A DNA stretch of 64,000 bases from HGM11367 sp964600435 (GCA_964600435.1 CAZRJB010000004.1:38118-102117); one strand, 5' to 3'. Shown: positions 25,244 to 35,503, counted from the first letter of the stretch. Made by a program: numbers and translations. Notes: a model not told the origin generated them from the letters alone.

Positions 25244-27067
25244 TTATTTTTCCTTTTTATGCAAATATTCATATATTCTTTTTGCCAAAGAAATGTCAAT
25301 TCCTTTAACCAAAGCAAGTTCGTCAACACTCGCCTTTTTAATGTTCTCTTTTGTTTGAAATTGGTTATATAGCATTTTTAATTTTTGTTTACCCAAACCA
25401 TAAACATTTAACAAAGAGTCGTGAAATTCCATTTTGTTTCGTAAATTTCTATGGAATGTTATGGCAAATCTATGTGCCTCATCTCTAATTCGTTGGAGCA
25501 ATTTTAATGCCTCACCTGACCTTTTTAGCATTATTGGAATTGATGAGTTTGGAACATATACTTCTTCAAACCTTTTTGCCAAACTTATCATGTTGATGTT
25601 GTTATGTTTTGAGTTTGTTAAAACTTCGTATGTGGAAGACAGTTGCCCCTTGCCGCCATCAATAACCATTAAGTCAGGCTTTTGCGAAAAACTTTCGTCC
25701 TGATTTTTATCTAACTCACCAAGCCTTCGCTGCAATGTTTCTTTTAAACTTGCAAAGTCATTTGAACCTTCAACAGTTTTTATTTTAAATTTTCTATACA
25801 AGTTTTTTGCAGGCTCTCCATTAACAAAAACAACCATGCTTGCAACCTTGTTTGTTCCGCTAATGTTTGAAATATCATAACATTCCATACGTTTTGGAAT
25901 TGTGTTTAGATTTAAAGCATCTTTTAATTCAATTAAAGCCCCTAATGTTCGCTTAAATTTGAGTTTATCTTGTCTGACACGTTTAAACAAATGCTCTTGT
26001 GCATTCTGTTCTGCCATTTTTATAATGTTGTTTTTTAGAGCAATTTTTGGTGTTGTTATCAACACTTTTTTGTTAAAACTTTCTGCCAAAAACTCTGTGA
26101 ATTCGTCAACATTATCCATTTCTACATTAACAACAATTTCGTCTGGTAGTTGCTTGTTTTTGTAATATGCAACAATAAAGTCTTGAAGAGTTTCAAAATT
26201 GTTTATGCCCGCATCGTGACAAGAAAAATCTTGAGCACCAAGAATTTTACCAGACCGCAAAGTTAAAACACAAACCGCACCATCTTCGCCATCGGTTACA
26301 TAAGCAAAAGCATCAAGCGACAAATCTTTGGGAATGTTTGCAACAACTTTCTCTTTTAAACGTTTAATAATTTTTAAATTATCTCGCATTTCTAATGCTT
26401 TTTCAAAATTTTCTACGCTGGCATAGTTATTCATTTTGTCTATGATTATTTTTTCAATTTGAGAGTCGTTGCCTTTTAAAAAATCAATTGCTTGGTCAAC
26501 AATTTGTCTATATTCCGCCTTGTCAATAAATGCCATGCAAGGGGCTTTGCACAAACCAATTGAATAATTTAGGCATGCCCTTTTGTGTTTTTTGCCAATT
26601 TTTTCTGAACATCTTCTAACCGGAAATGCCAAATGCAACAAATTTAACACATCTCTTGCCGATACTCCACTAATGTATGGTCCAAAATATTTTGCACCGT
26701 CTGACTTGATTCTGCGAGTTATTTCAAATTTTGGAAATTCTTGTTTTAAATCAACCTTTATATATGCAAATGTTTTTGAATCTTTAAGCAAAATATTGTA
26801 AAACGGTTGATATTTTTTTATTAAGTTGTTTTCTAGAGCAAAAGCATCTTGTTCAGACAATGTAATGTAATATTCAAAATCGTCCACATGGTCAACCATT
26901 GCTTGAACCTTTGCCTGCTTTGCAGAGTTATGAAAATATTGACTTACCCTGTTTTTTAAATTTTTAGCCTTGCCAACATAAATTACAGTGCCGCTCACAT
27001 CTTTCATAATGTAAACGCCACTGTTTTCAGTTATTAGTTGTAACTTTTGTTGGATTTTGCTATTCAT
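25244..27067 (-). CDS. uvrC: Excinuclease ABC subunit C
   Basis: UvrC makes both incisions in nucleotide excision repair. The 607-aa protein has the GIY-YIG domain (GVYIMKDVSGTVIYVGKAKN), a UVR motif (about 205-240), the RNase H-like 5' incision domain with MECYDISNISGT and DLMVIDGGKGQL, and C-terminal tandem HhH (VYGLGKQKLKMLY to KGIDISLAKRIYEYL). Length is normal. A CLNYSIGLCKAPC segment lies in the expected Cys position. It overlaps pgcA by 8 nt. Confidence 0.97.
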   Translation of the reverse strand: MNSKIQQKLQLITENSGVYIMKDVSGTVIYVGKAKNLKNRVSQYFHNSAKQAKVQAMVDHVDDFEYYITLSEQDAFALENNLIKKYQPFYNILLKDSKTFAYIKVDLKQEFPKFEITRRIKSDGAKYFGPYISGVSARDVLNLLHLAFPVRRCSEKIGKKHKRACLNYSIGLCKAPCMAFIDKAEYRQIVDQAIDFLKGNDSQIEKIIIDKMNNYASVENFEKALEMRDNLKIIKRLKEKVVANIPKDLSLDAFAYVTDGEDGAVCVLTLRSGKILGAQDFSCHDAGINNFETLQDFIVAYYKNKQLPDEIVVNVEMDNVDEFTEFLAESFNKKVLITTPKIALKNNIIKMAEQNAQEHLFKRVRQDKLKFKRTLGALIELKDALNLNTIPKRMECYDISNISGTNKVASMVVFVNGEPAKNLYRKFKIKTVEGSNDFASLKETLQRRLGELDKNQDESFSQKPDLMVIDGGKGQLSSTYEVLTNSKHNNINMISLAKRFEEVYVPNSSIPIMLKRSGEALKLLQRIRDEAHRFAITFHRNLRNKMEFHDSLLNVYGLGKQKLKMLYNQFQTKENIKKASVDELALVKGIDISLAKRIYEYLHKKEK

Positions 27068-28739
27068 CTATGTTTAATATTTCCTTCTTGATTGCATCTA
27101 AAACTGATTGGCACAATTTTTTGCTTTGGTCTAATGTTTTTGCTGAAGCATGAATGTATAGTTTAAGTTTTGGCTCGGTCCCGCTAGGCCTTATGATAAA
27201 AGAGAAAGAATCGGTTTTATACTCTAAAAAATTAGATTTTTCCAAACCTGTTTTGTCTTTTAAGTAATCTATTGTTTTAATAATTTTCTTTTTTAACAAA
27301 GAATGCAGGCCTTTTTCTCTTAAATTGTTTATTGTTTCATTCATTTTTTCAATTGCATTTTCACCATCAAAATTAACACTTGAATTTAATGAATACACGT
27401 TTTTAAATCTAGAATATATCTCGTTTAAATATTCTTCTACAGAACTGCCTTTGTTTTTTAAGTAACTTGCCATTTCGCAAAATTTTAAAAGTGCAAAAAT
27501 CCCGTCTTTATCATAAAAAGTGTCTTTAACAATATATCCACAACTTTCTTCATATGCTAAAATAAAGCCATCTGAACCATATTTGTTTTCTAAATGTTTT
27601 TTTGCTCTACCAATGTTTTTAAATCCTGTTAAAGATTTTTCATATTTTATGCCAAAAGCATCACACATTGAAAAAAACATTGGAGAAGACACAACTGTTG
27701 AAACAGCATATAAATTTTTTTCACGAGAATTGTTTTCGTAGATATAGTTTAACAGCAAAAAGCCAACTTCGTTGCCAGTTAAAAGCCTATATCCCTTTGT
27801 GCTTTTTATTATTGCTCCCAACCTATCACCATCGGGGTCTGTTGCTACAATAACATCTGCATCAAAATTTTCTGTGCATTTTAAACTGCTTTTAAAAGCA
27901 TCAATAAATTCTGGATTAGGATACGGACAAGTGGTAAAGTTTCCATTTGCAAATTTTTGAAAAAATGGTGTTTTTATGTTTTTAAAACCACTTTTTTTAA
28001 GCGATTTTATAACATATTTATATGCAGTTCCATTAAGAGGTGTGTAAATAATGTTTAAATTTTTGTTTAAATTGTTCTTATAAAAATTCCCTAAAAATTG
28101 TTTTTTGATTTTATTTTTAACAAATTTTATGTTTTTTCTTTGACTTTTTTGATTTGTTAAATAGTTGTTGTATGCTTCAACCTCATCTATTTTTGAAAAA
28201 TAGTTTCCTATTGATTTTTCAACATCTCCATAAATTTGAATTCCGTTTGAATCAATAACTTTTATACCGTTGTATGTTTTGTTGTTGTGGCTTGCTGTTA
28301 TCATAATTCCCATGTTTGAATTGGTTGCAGAAATAGCATAATTTAAAACCGGTGTTGGCACATAATTTTTAAACAAGTTAACAACAATTCCGTTGCTCGC
28401 TAAAACTCTGGCAAAAACCCGAGAATACAATTTTGAATTGTGTCTGGTGTCGAATCCAACAACAATTGAAGAAAGGTTGTTTTTTTTGTAATGTTCCAAA
28501 ACAGCATTTGCTAATTTACAAACAATAACTTCGTTTAAGCGACCAGTTCCAACATCCATTATTCCCCTAAGCCCAGCAGTTCCAAAAGAAAGAGAACTGG
28601 AAAAAGCACAGAACTTTTCAGATTCTGACATGTTGATAAGTTTTGAATGAATGGAATTGTTTTGAATATTTAACCAATTTTTAAATCTTTCGTTAATAAT
28701 GTTTTCTAAACTATTGCTTTTAGAGTTTCTAGTCATCAT
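27060..28739 (-). CDS. pgcA: Phosphoglucomutase/phosphomannomutase family protein
   Basis: This 559-aa alpha-D-phosphohexomutase interconverts glucose 1-phosphate and 6-phosphate. The catalytic-serine motif ITASHNNKTYNGIKV, the metal-binding DPDGDRLGA, the sugar-binding EESCGYIVKDTFYDKDG and the phosphate-binding RPSGTEPKLKLYIH are all present in order. Canonical phosphoglucomutases read TASHNP at the first motif; NN here departs from it. It overlaps rmuC by 11 nt. ATG at 28739 or 28736 follows GGAGGAG. Confidence 0.93.
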   Translation of the reverse strand: MMTRNSKSNSLENIINERFKNWLNIQNNSIHSKLINMSESEKFCAFSSSLSFGTAGLRGIMDVGTGRLNEVIVCKLANAVLEHYKKNNLSSIVVGFDTRHNSKLYSRVFARVLASNGIVVNLFKNYVPTPVLNYAISATNSNMGIMITASHNNKTYNGIKVIDSNGIQIYGDVEKSIGNYFSKIDEVEAYNNYLTNQKSQRKNIKFVKNKIKKQFLGNFYKNNLNKNLNIIYTPLNGTAYKYVIKSLKKSGFKNIKTPFFQKFANGNFTTCPYPNPEFIDAFKSSLKCTENFDADVIVATDPDGDRLGAIIKSTKGYRLLTGNEVGFLLLNYIYENNSREKNLYAVSTVVSSPMFFSMCDAFGIKYEKSLTGFKNIGRAKKHLENKYGSDGFILAYEESCGYIVKDTFYDKDGIFALLKFCEMASYLKNKGSSVEEYLNEIYSRFKNVYSLNSSVNFDGENAIEKMNETINNLREKGLHSLLKKKIIKTIDYLKDKTGLEKSNFLEYKTDSFSFIIRPSGTEPKLKLYIHASAKTLDQSKKLCQSVLDAIKKEILNIDE

Positions 28740-30015
28740 TCTCCTCCCCCATATTTACCTCTGCAACATCAACATCCAACAATTCTGGTGAATTATCAAT
28801 GGAAATATTATTTAATTTTTTCTCTATTGTTTTAGATTTTTTTGTTGCAAACTCAATAGTGTTGCTAACTTCTGATATTTTTTTCTGAGTTTTTGCTAGA
28901 AGTTCAACAAATTTTCCAAATTCTTGTTTTATTGTTCCAAGCAACCTCCAAATTTCGCTAGAACGTTTTTCTATTGTTAAAGTTCTAAATCCCATTTGCA
29001 AACTATTTAAAAGAGATGCCAAAGTGGTTGGCCCACAAACATTAATTTTGTATTCACGTTGTAAAGTTTCGGCAAGTCCTGGCCTACGCAAAACTTCAGC
29101 ATATAGCCCCTCTATTGACAAATACATTACTGCAAAATCTGTTGTTTTTGGAACATCTATATATTTTTCTTTTATGGACTTTGCTTCTTCTTTAACACGC
29201 TTTTCTAAAGCTTTAAGGCAGGCTTCAATTTCTTGAGAATTACCCCTGTCGCTAGCGTCAATAAGACGCTGATAGTCTTCAATTGGAAATTTAGCATCAA
29301 TCGGCAAAAGAATTTCGTCACCTGTTCTACCTGGAAGCCTAACCGCAAAATCTACTCTTTCGTTTGAACCGTCTTTTATAACAACTTGACTTGAATATTG
29401 TTCAGGAGTCATCATTTGTTCCAAAAGGTTTCCCAATTGAACCTCGCCCCAAATTCCCCTTGTTTTAACATTTGTTAGAACCTTTTTTAAATCACCGACA
29501 CCATTTGCAAGGTTTTTCATTTCTCCCAAGCCTTCATAAACACTTTGAAGCCTTTCGTTTATAACATTAAACGATTCTGTTAACCTTCTTTCTAAACTTA
29601 CGTTTAATTTTTCATCCACAGTTTGGCGCATTTGTTCCAATTTTTTTTCGTTGTCATTTTGAAGTCTTTCCAAACCAGACTGCAAAACCATTGTGGCATT
29701 TTTCATGCTTTCGGAAGTGCTATCAAGCATTTTGTTTAGCCTTGACATTATGTCGTTTAAATGTTGAGTTTGCATGCCAGCATTTTTGCTAACTGCATTT
29801 ATAACACTATCATTATTTAAAGCCATTGTTTGAACAATTAAATCGTTAACTGTTTTGTTTATTTTGTTTTGTTCACTAAAACAAAGTTGAATATATTCTC
29901 TAAGTTCAATATATTCTTTGTTTGTCATGGAACTATAGGAATTTTTTTTGGAGAAGATTAAAATTAATAATGTTATAACCAACAAACACAAACTAATTAT
30001 TTCTAAAACTACCAA
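28729..30015 (-). CDS. rmuC: DNA recombination protein RmuC
   Basis: The 428-aa protein has an N-terminal membrane helix (4-24), a coiled coil over about 40-180, and the RmuC nuclease-like domain: VKTRGIWGEVQLGNLLEQM, RVDFAVRLPGR, LLPIDAKFPIEDYQRL and a CGPTTLASLLNSLQMGFR block. RmuC is thought to limit recombination at inverted repeats. The start is TTG at 30015, 9 nt from AGAGG, and overlaps the end of cca by 23 nt. Confidence 0.93.
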   Translation of the reverse strand: MVVLEIISLCLLVITLLILIFSKKNSYSSMTNKEYIELREYIQLCFSEQNKINKTVNDLIVQTMALNNDSVINAVSKNAGMQTQHLNDIMSRLNKMLDSTSESMKNATMVLQSGLERLQNDNEKKLEQMRQTVDEKLNVSLERRLTESFNVINERLQSVYEGLGEMKNLANGVGDLKKVLTNVKTRGIWGEVQLGNLLEQMMTPEQYSSQVVIKDGSNERVDFAVRLPGRTGDEILLPIDAKFPIEDYQRLIDASDRGNSQEIEACLKALEKRVKEEAKSIKEKYIDVPKTTDFAVMYLSIEGLYAEVLRRPGLAETLQREYKINVCGPTTLASLLNSLQMGFRTLTIEKRSSEIWRLLGTIKQEFGKFVELLAKTQKKISEVSNTIEFATKKSKTIEKKLNNISIDNSPELLDVDVAEVNMGEENDD

Positions 30016-31258
30016 TTCTTTTTACCTCTTTTAACAATTCAGATTTTTCATTTGCCAATTCGTTTTCAAAAACAGAATCAAGAAGTTGTTTTAATATGTT
30101 ACCAATGTTTTTATCGTCAATTTTTGGCAAAGCTTTTTTTATGTCATTGCCATCAATACACAAATCTTTTATTCTAACTGGAATTTTTTGATTTAACAGA
30201 TATCTATAAAAGAAATTATATTTTTCAAACAATTTTTTGTTTGTGTATTTTAAATATTCTCTAATTATATTAAAACTATCAAAATATTTGAAAAAATATT
30301 CTTTATTATTACGTCTGTTTAAAGCATCAAAATATCCACAAACAATTTTAATATATTCTTCACTTATTTTTGCACCCATGCAAAGCCCTTTATTCCCCAA
30401 AAGGTCTTTTAAATAATACTCAACACAGTCAGGATTTACCGCATTGACAATATCAATTAAAAGTGCAACAAACCTATCTTCTGAACGCACCTTTTTTATC
30501 ATTGTGAGTTTAACCCTGTCGCAAGGCACATAAAACAAAGGAAACAAACGCAAATCATTAAACATTTTTAATGCTCTAATGTGTGCTTTTGGTTTGCTTA
30601 TTGAATATTTTTGGTCTGCATACAAAATAAGTTTTAATTCGTTAAGTTTTCGTTGGCCATGAATATCTTTAAGTCTATATGCCATGCTTTTTGCAGTGCT
30701 ATAAGTTTCACGCTGAATTTTAAAATTTAATTCTGCAGATTGCCTAACCATTCTTAAAATTCTTAAACCATCATTTTCAAAAACATATGATGGAGTTTCT
30801 ACGCATTTTAGTGTTTTTTTAGATATGTCGTAAACACCAGAATATATGTCAATATATCGTCTACGAGTTAAGTTGTAATATATGCAATTGCAAGTGAAAT
30901 CTCTTCTTTTGGCATCTTCACGAATATCTCCAACAAATTCTGCAAAATCTGGTTGATGCTTGCCAGAGTCATCATAAAATTCTTTTCTAAAAGTTGTGTG
31001 TTCATATGTTTCGTCACCAACTTTTATAAGAACAGTTCCTAATTTTTTACACTTGTCTACAACTTTAAATTCTGAATATTTTAACAGTTGTTTCAACTCG
31101 TCTGGAGAAATTTCACTAGCCAAGTCTACATCTGTTTCGTAAAAACCCATAACAGCATTGCGGACATATCCACCAACAATAAACATGTCTGCTCTGTTTT
31201 TTAATTTTAAAGCCAATTTTTCTAAATTTTCACTAACAACAATTTTTTTATCACTCAT
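29993..31258 (-). CDS. cca: CCA-adding tRNA nucleotidyltransferase
   Basis: This class II nucleotidyltransferase builds or repairs the CCA tail of tRNAs. The 421-aa product has FIVGGYVRNAVMGFYETDVDLAS (the DxD metal pair), HTTFRKEFYDDSG, the RRDFTCNCIYYNL motif and ENDGLRILRMVR. Asn replaces the usual Asp in GGxVRD, which is unusual. ATG at 31258 has no SD and lies 7 nt from the -10 box, so the mRNA is probably leaderless. It heads the cca-rmuC-pgcA-uvrC operon. Confidence 0.93.
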   Translation of the reverse strand: MSDKKIVVSENLEKLALKLKNRADMFIVGGYVRNAVMGFYETDVDLASEISPDELKQLLKYSEFKVVDKCKKLGTVLIKVGDETYEHTTFRKEFYDDSGKHQPDFAEFVGDIREDAKRRDFTCNCIYYNLTRRRYIDIYSGVYDISKKTLKCVETPSYVFENDGLRILRMVRQSAELNFKIQRETYSTAKSMAYRLKDIHGQRKLNELKLILYADQKYSISKPKAHIRALKMFNDLRLFPLFYVPCDRVKLTMIKKVRSEDRFVALLIDIVNAVNPDCVEYYLKDLLGNKGLCMGAKISEEYIKIVCGYFDALNRRNNKEYFFKYFDSFNIIREYLKYTNKKLFEKYNFFYRYLLNQKIPVRIKDLCIDGNDIKKALPKIDDKNIGNILKQLLDSVFENELANEKSELLKEVKRIGSFRNN

Positions 31259-31265
31259 AACAAAA

Positions 31266-31294
31266 AGTATAACACACAAAATAATTAACCGCAA
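31266..31294 (-). promoter_or_regulatory. Predicted promoter giving a leaderless cca operon mRNA
   Basis: Minus strand: -35 TTGCGG (31289-31294), 17-nt spacer, TGT then -10 TATACT (31266-31271), then seven bases to the cca ATG at 31258. Confidence 0.62.
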
Positions 31295-31369
31295 GAAAAA
31301 TTATTAATTGAATTATATTAAAATATTAAATTAGTTTTTAATTTTTGTTTTTAACAGATTGAAATATAA

Positions 31370-31404
31370 AAATTAGTTCTGAAATTTCAGAACTAATTTA
31401 AACT
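31370..31404 (-). terminator. Terminator after the GLUG-like surface protein gene
   Basis: A 30-bp perfect palindrome (31370-31399) folds into a 13-15 bp stem around TCTGAAATTTCAGA. It is followed by TTTTT on the minus strand. It begins 7 nt after the stop at 31406. Confidence 0.75.
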
Positions 31405-31405
31405 T

Positions 31406-33340
31406 TTATTTATTTAAAGGACTCCAATAAAAATCTTTTAAATATGGATTTCCGTTATTTATATCAGGATGAATTGCCCAAGCAGTACCATTTTTAACAA
31501 TGTTTTTAATTCCAGTTTTTATACCACCATTGTTTTCGCTAACTTGAGCAACTGTGTATTTAGCAAAAGGTAAATTTGATGCCCAACCATAAGTGTACTC
31601 ATCACTTCTATCGTCACTACTACTTTCATATCCGCCAGTACTGCTGCTGCCATTTTTCCATATCTCATTTGATTCTACATAAAAAGTTATCGTATTATCT
31701 TCTCTCTCATAACTATACTTAACATATAGTTCCAAATCTTCATGATTCTTTAATGCTACCAAAGTATGACGAGTGTCAAAACCTGAAAAACTTATTATTG
31801 GTTCTGTTGTGTTTGTTGTAGAATTGCAATAACAATCAACAATTTCGGCATTGTTGCTTGTGGACCCAACAATGTCTGTTTGCAAGCATTCTGTATAAGA
31901 AATATTGCAGGTTAAGTTACTATCAGGCACAGCCATATCAGGAACAGGTGAAATGCTAGAACTTGAGGAACTATTTGAACTTGATGAAGAACTTGAACTT
32001 GAGGAACTATTTGAACTTGATGAAGAACTTGATACGTTTGATTTATGAACAAAAACATTGTTATCATAATCTTCAGAATAGCTAAACCTTATTACAACAT
32101 TGTTTTTTATTTCACTTTTGTCAACAATTCCACTGTTATAAGAGCTAGATATTGTTCCATTGCTACATCCTGCAATTCCGCCAACATTTTTGATTGATAT
32201 ATTTTTAGATATGTAAGAATTATTTTTTAAGTATCCATAATAACCAAGGCAATCAATAATACAATTGCTATCAGAATTTTCCCAAGTGTACCAATTTGTG
32301 TCTTCAGGTTTTATGTTGGTTGTGCTTTCTTGTGTATAAACAGCATTGGAAGAAATTTTTCCACTATTAAAACAATCTACTATTTTTCCAGAAACATGTT
32401 TGCCAATTATCCCTCCAACGCCATTTAAATAGTATTTCATGTTTGAGTTTTCAGCAGCTGTAATATTTCCAGTATTGTATGACTTGCCAACATTTAATTC
32501 ACCAGAACTGTACCCAACAATTCCGCCACAAAAAGAAGAATAAGAACAATTTGTTATCACATTCACACTATTGGCACAATAATCAATTTTTCCTCCTCGT
32601 TCAAAAGCACCAACAATACCACCGGCATGAGCAGTGTATGTTGTTTGTGTTACTGTACATTCTATAACACTTGTATTATTGTCTTTTATTATCATGCAAT
32701 TAGATATTTCTCCACCTTGTTTAAATCCGATAATGCCACCGACATAAGCGCTCATGTTTGAATTCACCTTAATAGTTGGATTTATGACTGTTATATTATC
32801 TAATTTTGCACTACCATAATAATATGTAGAGTAACCTGCCAAAGCTCCAGCATATAAACTAGACTCGACACGAGCATCTTCTATAACTAAGTTTTTTATT
32901 TCTGCTCCTGAACCTAAATAGCCAAAAAGGCCAGCATATTCATAACCAGCAACTCTTAAGCCACTAATCTTATAACCTTTTCCATTAAATATTCCATTAA
33001 AAAAGTTTTCTTTATTAAAGCCAATTGGTTTCCAAGAGGGATATACAGATAAATCTATATCTGCAGTTAAAACTATTTCTGAATTTTTATATTTATTGAT
33101 ATTTTGTGAAAGATAATCTAATTCACCAGCAGTAGAAATTGAATAATAATTACACCCATCTGGACGAATTAACTCTGACGATGAAGTTGTTGTGGGTTCA
33201 GATTTTATTGTTGAAGCAGTTTCTGCTTCAGTGGTTATGACTGAATTATTTGTTGATTCAAAAAAACTAGGCAAATTTACGATTGTAAAAACACTTACAA
33301 ATAATAGAAAAACTATAAAAACCAAATTTCTCTTATTCAT
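31406..33340 (-). CDS. Secreted beta-helix surface protein with GLUG-like repeats and a serine tract
   Basis: ATG at 33340 lies 5 nt from GGAGG, giving 644 aa. There is a signal peptide/anchor (5-25), then ISTAGELDYLSQNI and LTADIDLSVYPSWKPIG, typical of GLUG-type adhesin domains, and GLFGYLGSGAEIKNL, GGIIGFKQGGEISNC and GGIVGAFERGGKI repeats (about 100-330). A tract of roughly 25 Ser/Asn (about residues 437-464) follows, and the end reads NGNPYLKDFYWSPLNK. No LPXTG is visible. The serine run is encoded by two 36-bp copies. It looks like an adhesin. The gene at the right window edge is a broken relative. Confidence 0.8.
   Translation of the reverse strand: MNKRNLVFIVFLLFVSVFTIVNLPSFFESTNNSVITTEAETASTIKSEPTTTSSSELIRPDGCNYYSISTAGELDYLSQNINKYKNSEIVLTADIDLSVYPSWKPIGFNKENFFNGIFNGKGYKISGLRVAGYEYAGLFGYLGSGAEIKNLVIEDARVESSLYAGALAGYSTYYYGSAKLDNITVINPTIKVNSNMSAYVGGIIGFKQGGEISNCMIIKDNNTSVIECTVTQTTYTAHAGGIVGAFERGGKIDYCANSVNVITNCSYSSFCGGIVGYSSGELNVGKSYNTGNITAAENSNMKYYLNGVGGIIGKHVSGKIVDCFNSGKISSNAVYTQESTTNIKPEDTNWYTWENSDSNCIIDCLGYYGYLKNNSYISKNISIKNVGGIAGCSNGTISSSYNSGIVDKSEIKNNVVIRFSYSEDYDNNVFVHKSNVSSSSSSSNSSSSSSSSSSSNSSSSSSISPVPDMAVPDSNLTCNISYTECLQTDIVGSTSNNAEIVDCYCNSTTNTTEPIISFSGFDTRHTLVALKNHEDLELYVKYSYEREDNTITFYVESNEIWKNGSSSTGGYESSSDDRSDEYTYGWASNLPFAKYTVAQVSENNGGIKTGIKNIVKNGTAWAIHPDINNGNPYLKDFYWSPLNK
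31961..32032 (-). repeat. Perfect 2 x 36-bp repeat coding the serine tract
   Basis: Copies 31961-31996 and 31997-32032 are identical and encode serine/asparagine. They keep the reading frame and could expand or contract by slippage. Confidence 0.85.
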
Positions 33341-33519
33341 TTTGTCCTCCATGTATTTATTATTATATTATAAATTCAAAAATTAGTCAAGATCAACAAG
33401 ATCACTTTTTCTACCAATAATTACATTATGTTTTTTCATTCTGCAACACAATTGCATATTTCTCCTGAAATATATCCAGTTTTGTTTGATATATCTATGC
33501 AATGCATACTTATATTTTG

Positions 33520-35502
33520 TTAGCATTTTAGAATCACATTTGCATTTTTAAACAATTTTGTTCCTGCTGGTGGAAGTTGTTCAACAATTGTTCCGCCGTC
33601 ACCATCAATTTCATACACCAATCCTAAATTAATTAAAATGTTAACTGCTTCGGTTAAACTTTTTCCAACCAAATCTGGCATTGTAATATTTTTTTCAACC
33701 TTTTTTAAATCTTCTTCTAAATTTATTGGCTGAATATTTAAATAATTAAAAATTTGCGAAAATATTTCCTTTCCATATGGAGCAGCAACCACACTACCAT
33801 AATAAGCCCCTGCTGATGGTTCATCAACACAAAACAACAACACATATTCCGGATTTGATGCTGGGTATGTTCCTACAAAACTTGAAATATATTTTCCCCT
33901 TGCAATGCTTCCGTTTTCATATTTTTGTGCTGTCCCTGTTTTACCGCCAATGTCATATCCTGGCACAAAAGAGTACATTGCGGTTTTGTTTACCACCAAC
34001 TTCATCATGTCACATATAGACTTTGAAGTTTTTTGACTTATGATTCTTTTTCCTTGTGTGAATGATTGCTGTTTTAAAATTGTTGGTGAAACCTTGTAAC
34101 CACCATTAACAATGCTACAAATTGAAGTTATTAACTGAATTGGCGTTATTGCAATTGTTTGTCCAAAACCAATACGTGCTAAATCCACAGTTTTAACCGA
34201 AGATTGCTTTAGCATTATTCCATTGCTTTCACCAGAAATCTCCACTCCGGTTTTGCCACCAATTCCAAACTCATTCAAATATGAATAAAAATTTTCAACC
34301 CCCATTCTTTCTGCCAGTGCCATAAAAACGCAGTTGCATGAATTTGCAAAGCCCTGAGTAAGTTTTTGAGAACCATGACCAATTGATTTCCAACATTTTA
34401 TTTTTTGCCCCGCAACAACCCTACTTCCACCACAAAAAAAACAGTCGTTTTCGTTTGTTACACCATTTTCTAGTGCAGCTGCTGTGGTTAAAATTTTAAA
34501 TGTTGAACCCGGTTCATAAACATCAACAACACATTTGTTTTTCATTATTTCCATTAAGACAGAAACATTATCACGGGGCACATTGTTAAGGTCAAAACTA
34601 GGTTTGTTGCTCATGGCAACAATCTCTCCAGTTTTTGCATTCATTATTATTCCAGTAACCCCTTTTGCTTTTTGCTCTGTGTATGCTTTTTGCATAACTT
34701 GTTCTAGAATAATTTGAATGTTAACATCAATTGAGAGATATATATCTTCTCCTGCAATGCTTTTTATGTATGTTCTAAGTGTGTTGTCAATTTCTTTGCC
34801 TTGAAGGTCACTCTGAACCATATAATAGCCATCTGTTCCAGATAAAGTATTGTTAAAAAAAGATTCTAGACCTGTTTGACCAACATTATCTATTGATGTA
34901 AAACCCAAAACTTGAGTTAATAAATCGCCATAAGGATAATATCTTGTTACGTTTTCTGACAAAAAAACCCCTTTAACATTATTTTTTAAAATTTCTTCAG
35001 CAATTTCAGGTTCAATTTTTAATTTGATTAAAACTTCGCTTACATTTGAATTTGATATTTTTTCAAACACAACTTTATAACTCATGTTTAATGTTTTTGC
35101 CAAAAACAAAGCAACAGCATTCAAATCTTTAATTTCTTTATATCTTGTGTAAACGTTATATGTTGTATAAGAAACAGCCAAAGAAGCACCATTAGAATCG
35201 TAAATTTTTCCTCTTTCAGCAGTTATTGGCAAATCTCGAGTCCATTGGCTTTCGGCCTTTGCTTGAAGGCTATTTGCATTTATAACTTGAATATGGAATA
35301 GTCTTGCAACAAGCAATAAAAAAATAAAGGATATTGCAATAACACATGCAATAATCCTCTTTCGTAATGAATACAAACTATGTGGAGACAAACCACTAGC
35401 AACTCGCAAAGCAATGTTATTTGCATTGCTGTGTAAGTTCTCTTCGTTTCTTTTAACAGTCAAGTTTTCTTTTTTTGGTGTTAAAACAGTTGTAAATTTC
35501 AA
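33520..35502 (-). CDS. Class B penicillin-binding protein, SpoVD/FtsI type with PASTA domain
   Basis: This transpeptidase crosslinks peptidoglycan at the septum or spore cortex. The 660-aa product has a membrane anchor (about 50-72), the PBP dimerisation region, then transpeptidase motifs PGSTFK (SxxK), SCNC (SxN) and GGKTGTAQKY (KTG). One PASTA repeat (MPDLVGKSLTEAVNIL) closes it. The start is TTG at 35502, 2 nt after the upstream stop, with GGGGGAAG overlapping that stop. The PASTA end and clostridial dcw context suit either ftsI or spoVD; I cannot separate them. Confidence 0.9.
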   Translation of the reverse strand: MKFTTVLTPKKENLTVKRNEENLHSNANNIALRVASGLSPHSLYSLRKRIIACVIAISFIFLLLVARLFHIQVINANSLQAKAESQWTRDLPITAERGKIYDSNGASLAVSYTTYNVYTRYKEIKDLNAVALFLAKTLNMSYKVVFEKISNSNVSEVLIKLKIEPEIAEEILKNNVKGVFLSENVTRYYPYGDLLTQVLGFTSIDNVGQTGLESFFNNTLSGTDGYYMVQSDLQGKEIDNTLRTYIKSIAGEDIYLSIDVNIQIILEQVMQKAYTEQKAKGVTGIIMNAKTGEIVAMSNKPSFDLNNVPRDNVSVLMEIMKNKCVVDVYEPGSTFKILTTAAALENGVTNENDCFFCGGSRVVAGQKIKCWKSIGHGSQKLTQGFANSCNCVFMALAERMGVENFYSYLNEFGIGGKTGVEISGESNGIMLKQSSVKTVDLARIGFGQTIAITPIQLITSICSIVNGGYKVSPTILKQQSFTQGKRIISQKTSKSICDMMKLVVNKTAMYSFVPGYDIGGKTGTAQKYENGSIARGKYISSFVGTYPASNPEYVLLFCVDEPSAGAYYGSVVAAPYGKEIFSQIFNYLNIQPINLEEDLKKVEKNITMPDLVGKSLTEAVNILINLGLVYEIDGDGGTIVEQLPPAGTKLFKNANVILKC

Positions 35503-35503
35503 A

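Noticed and set aside
24865..25329. Longer start for the Ig-like protein
   Set aside because: The extension overlaps uvrC and lacks an SD; ATG at 25242 has AAAAAGGA.
31946..32029. Possible sequencing artefact in the serine tract
   Set aside because: The two 36-bp units stay in frame and the downstream protein remains intact.
33383..33457. 24-codon ORF (minus) with SD AGGAG
   Set aside because: Too short and without conservation evidence; it could be a leader peptide of the GLUG-like gene. The remainder of 33341-33519 shows nothing.
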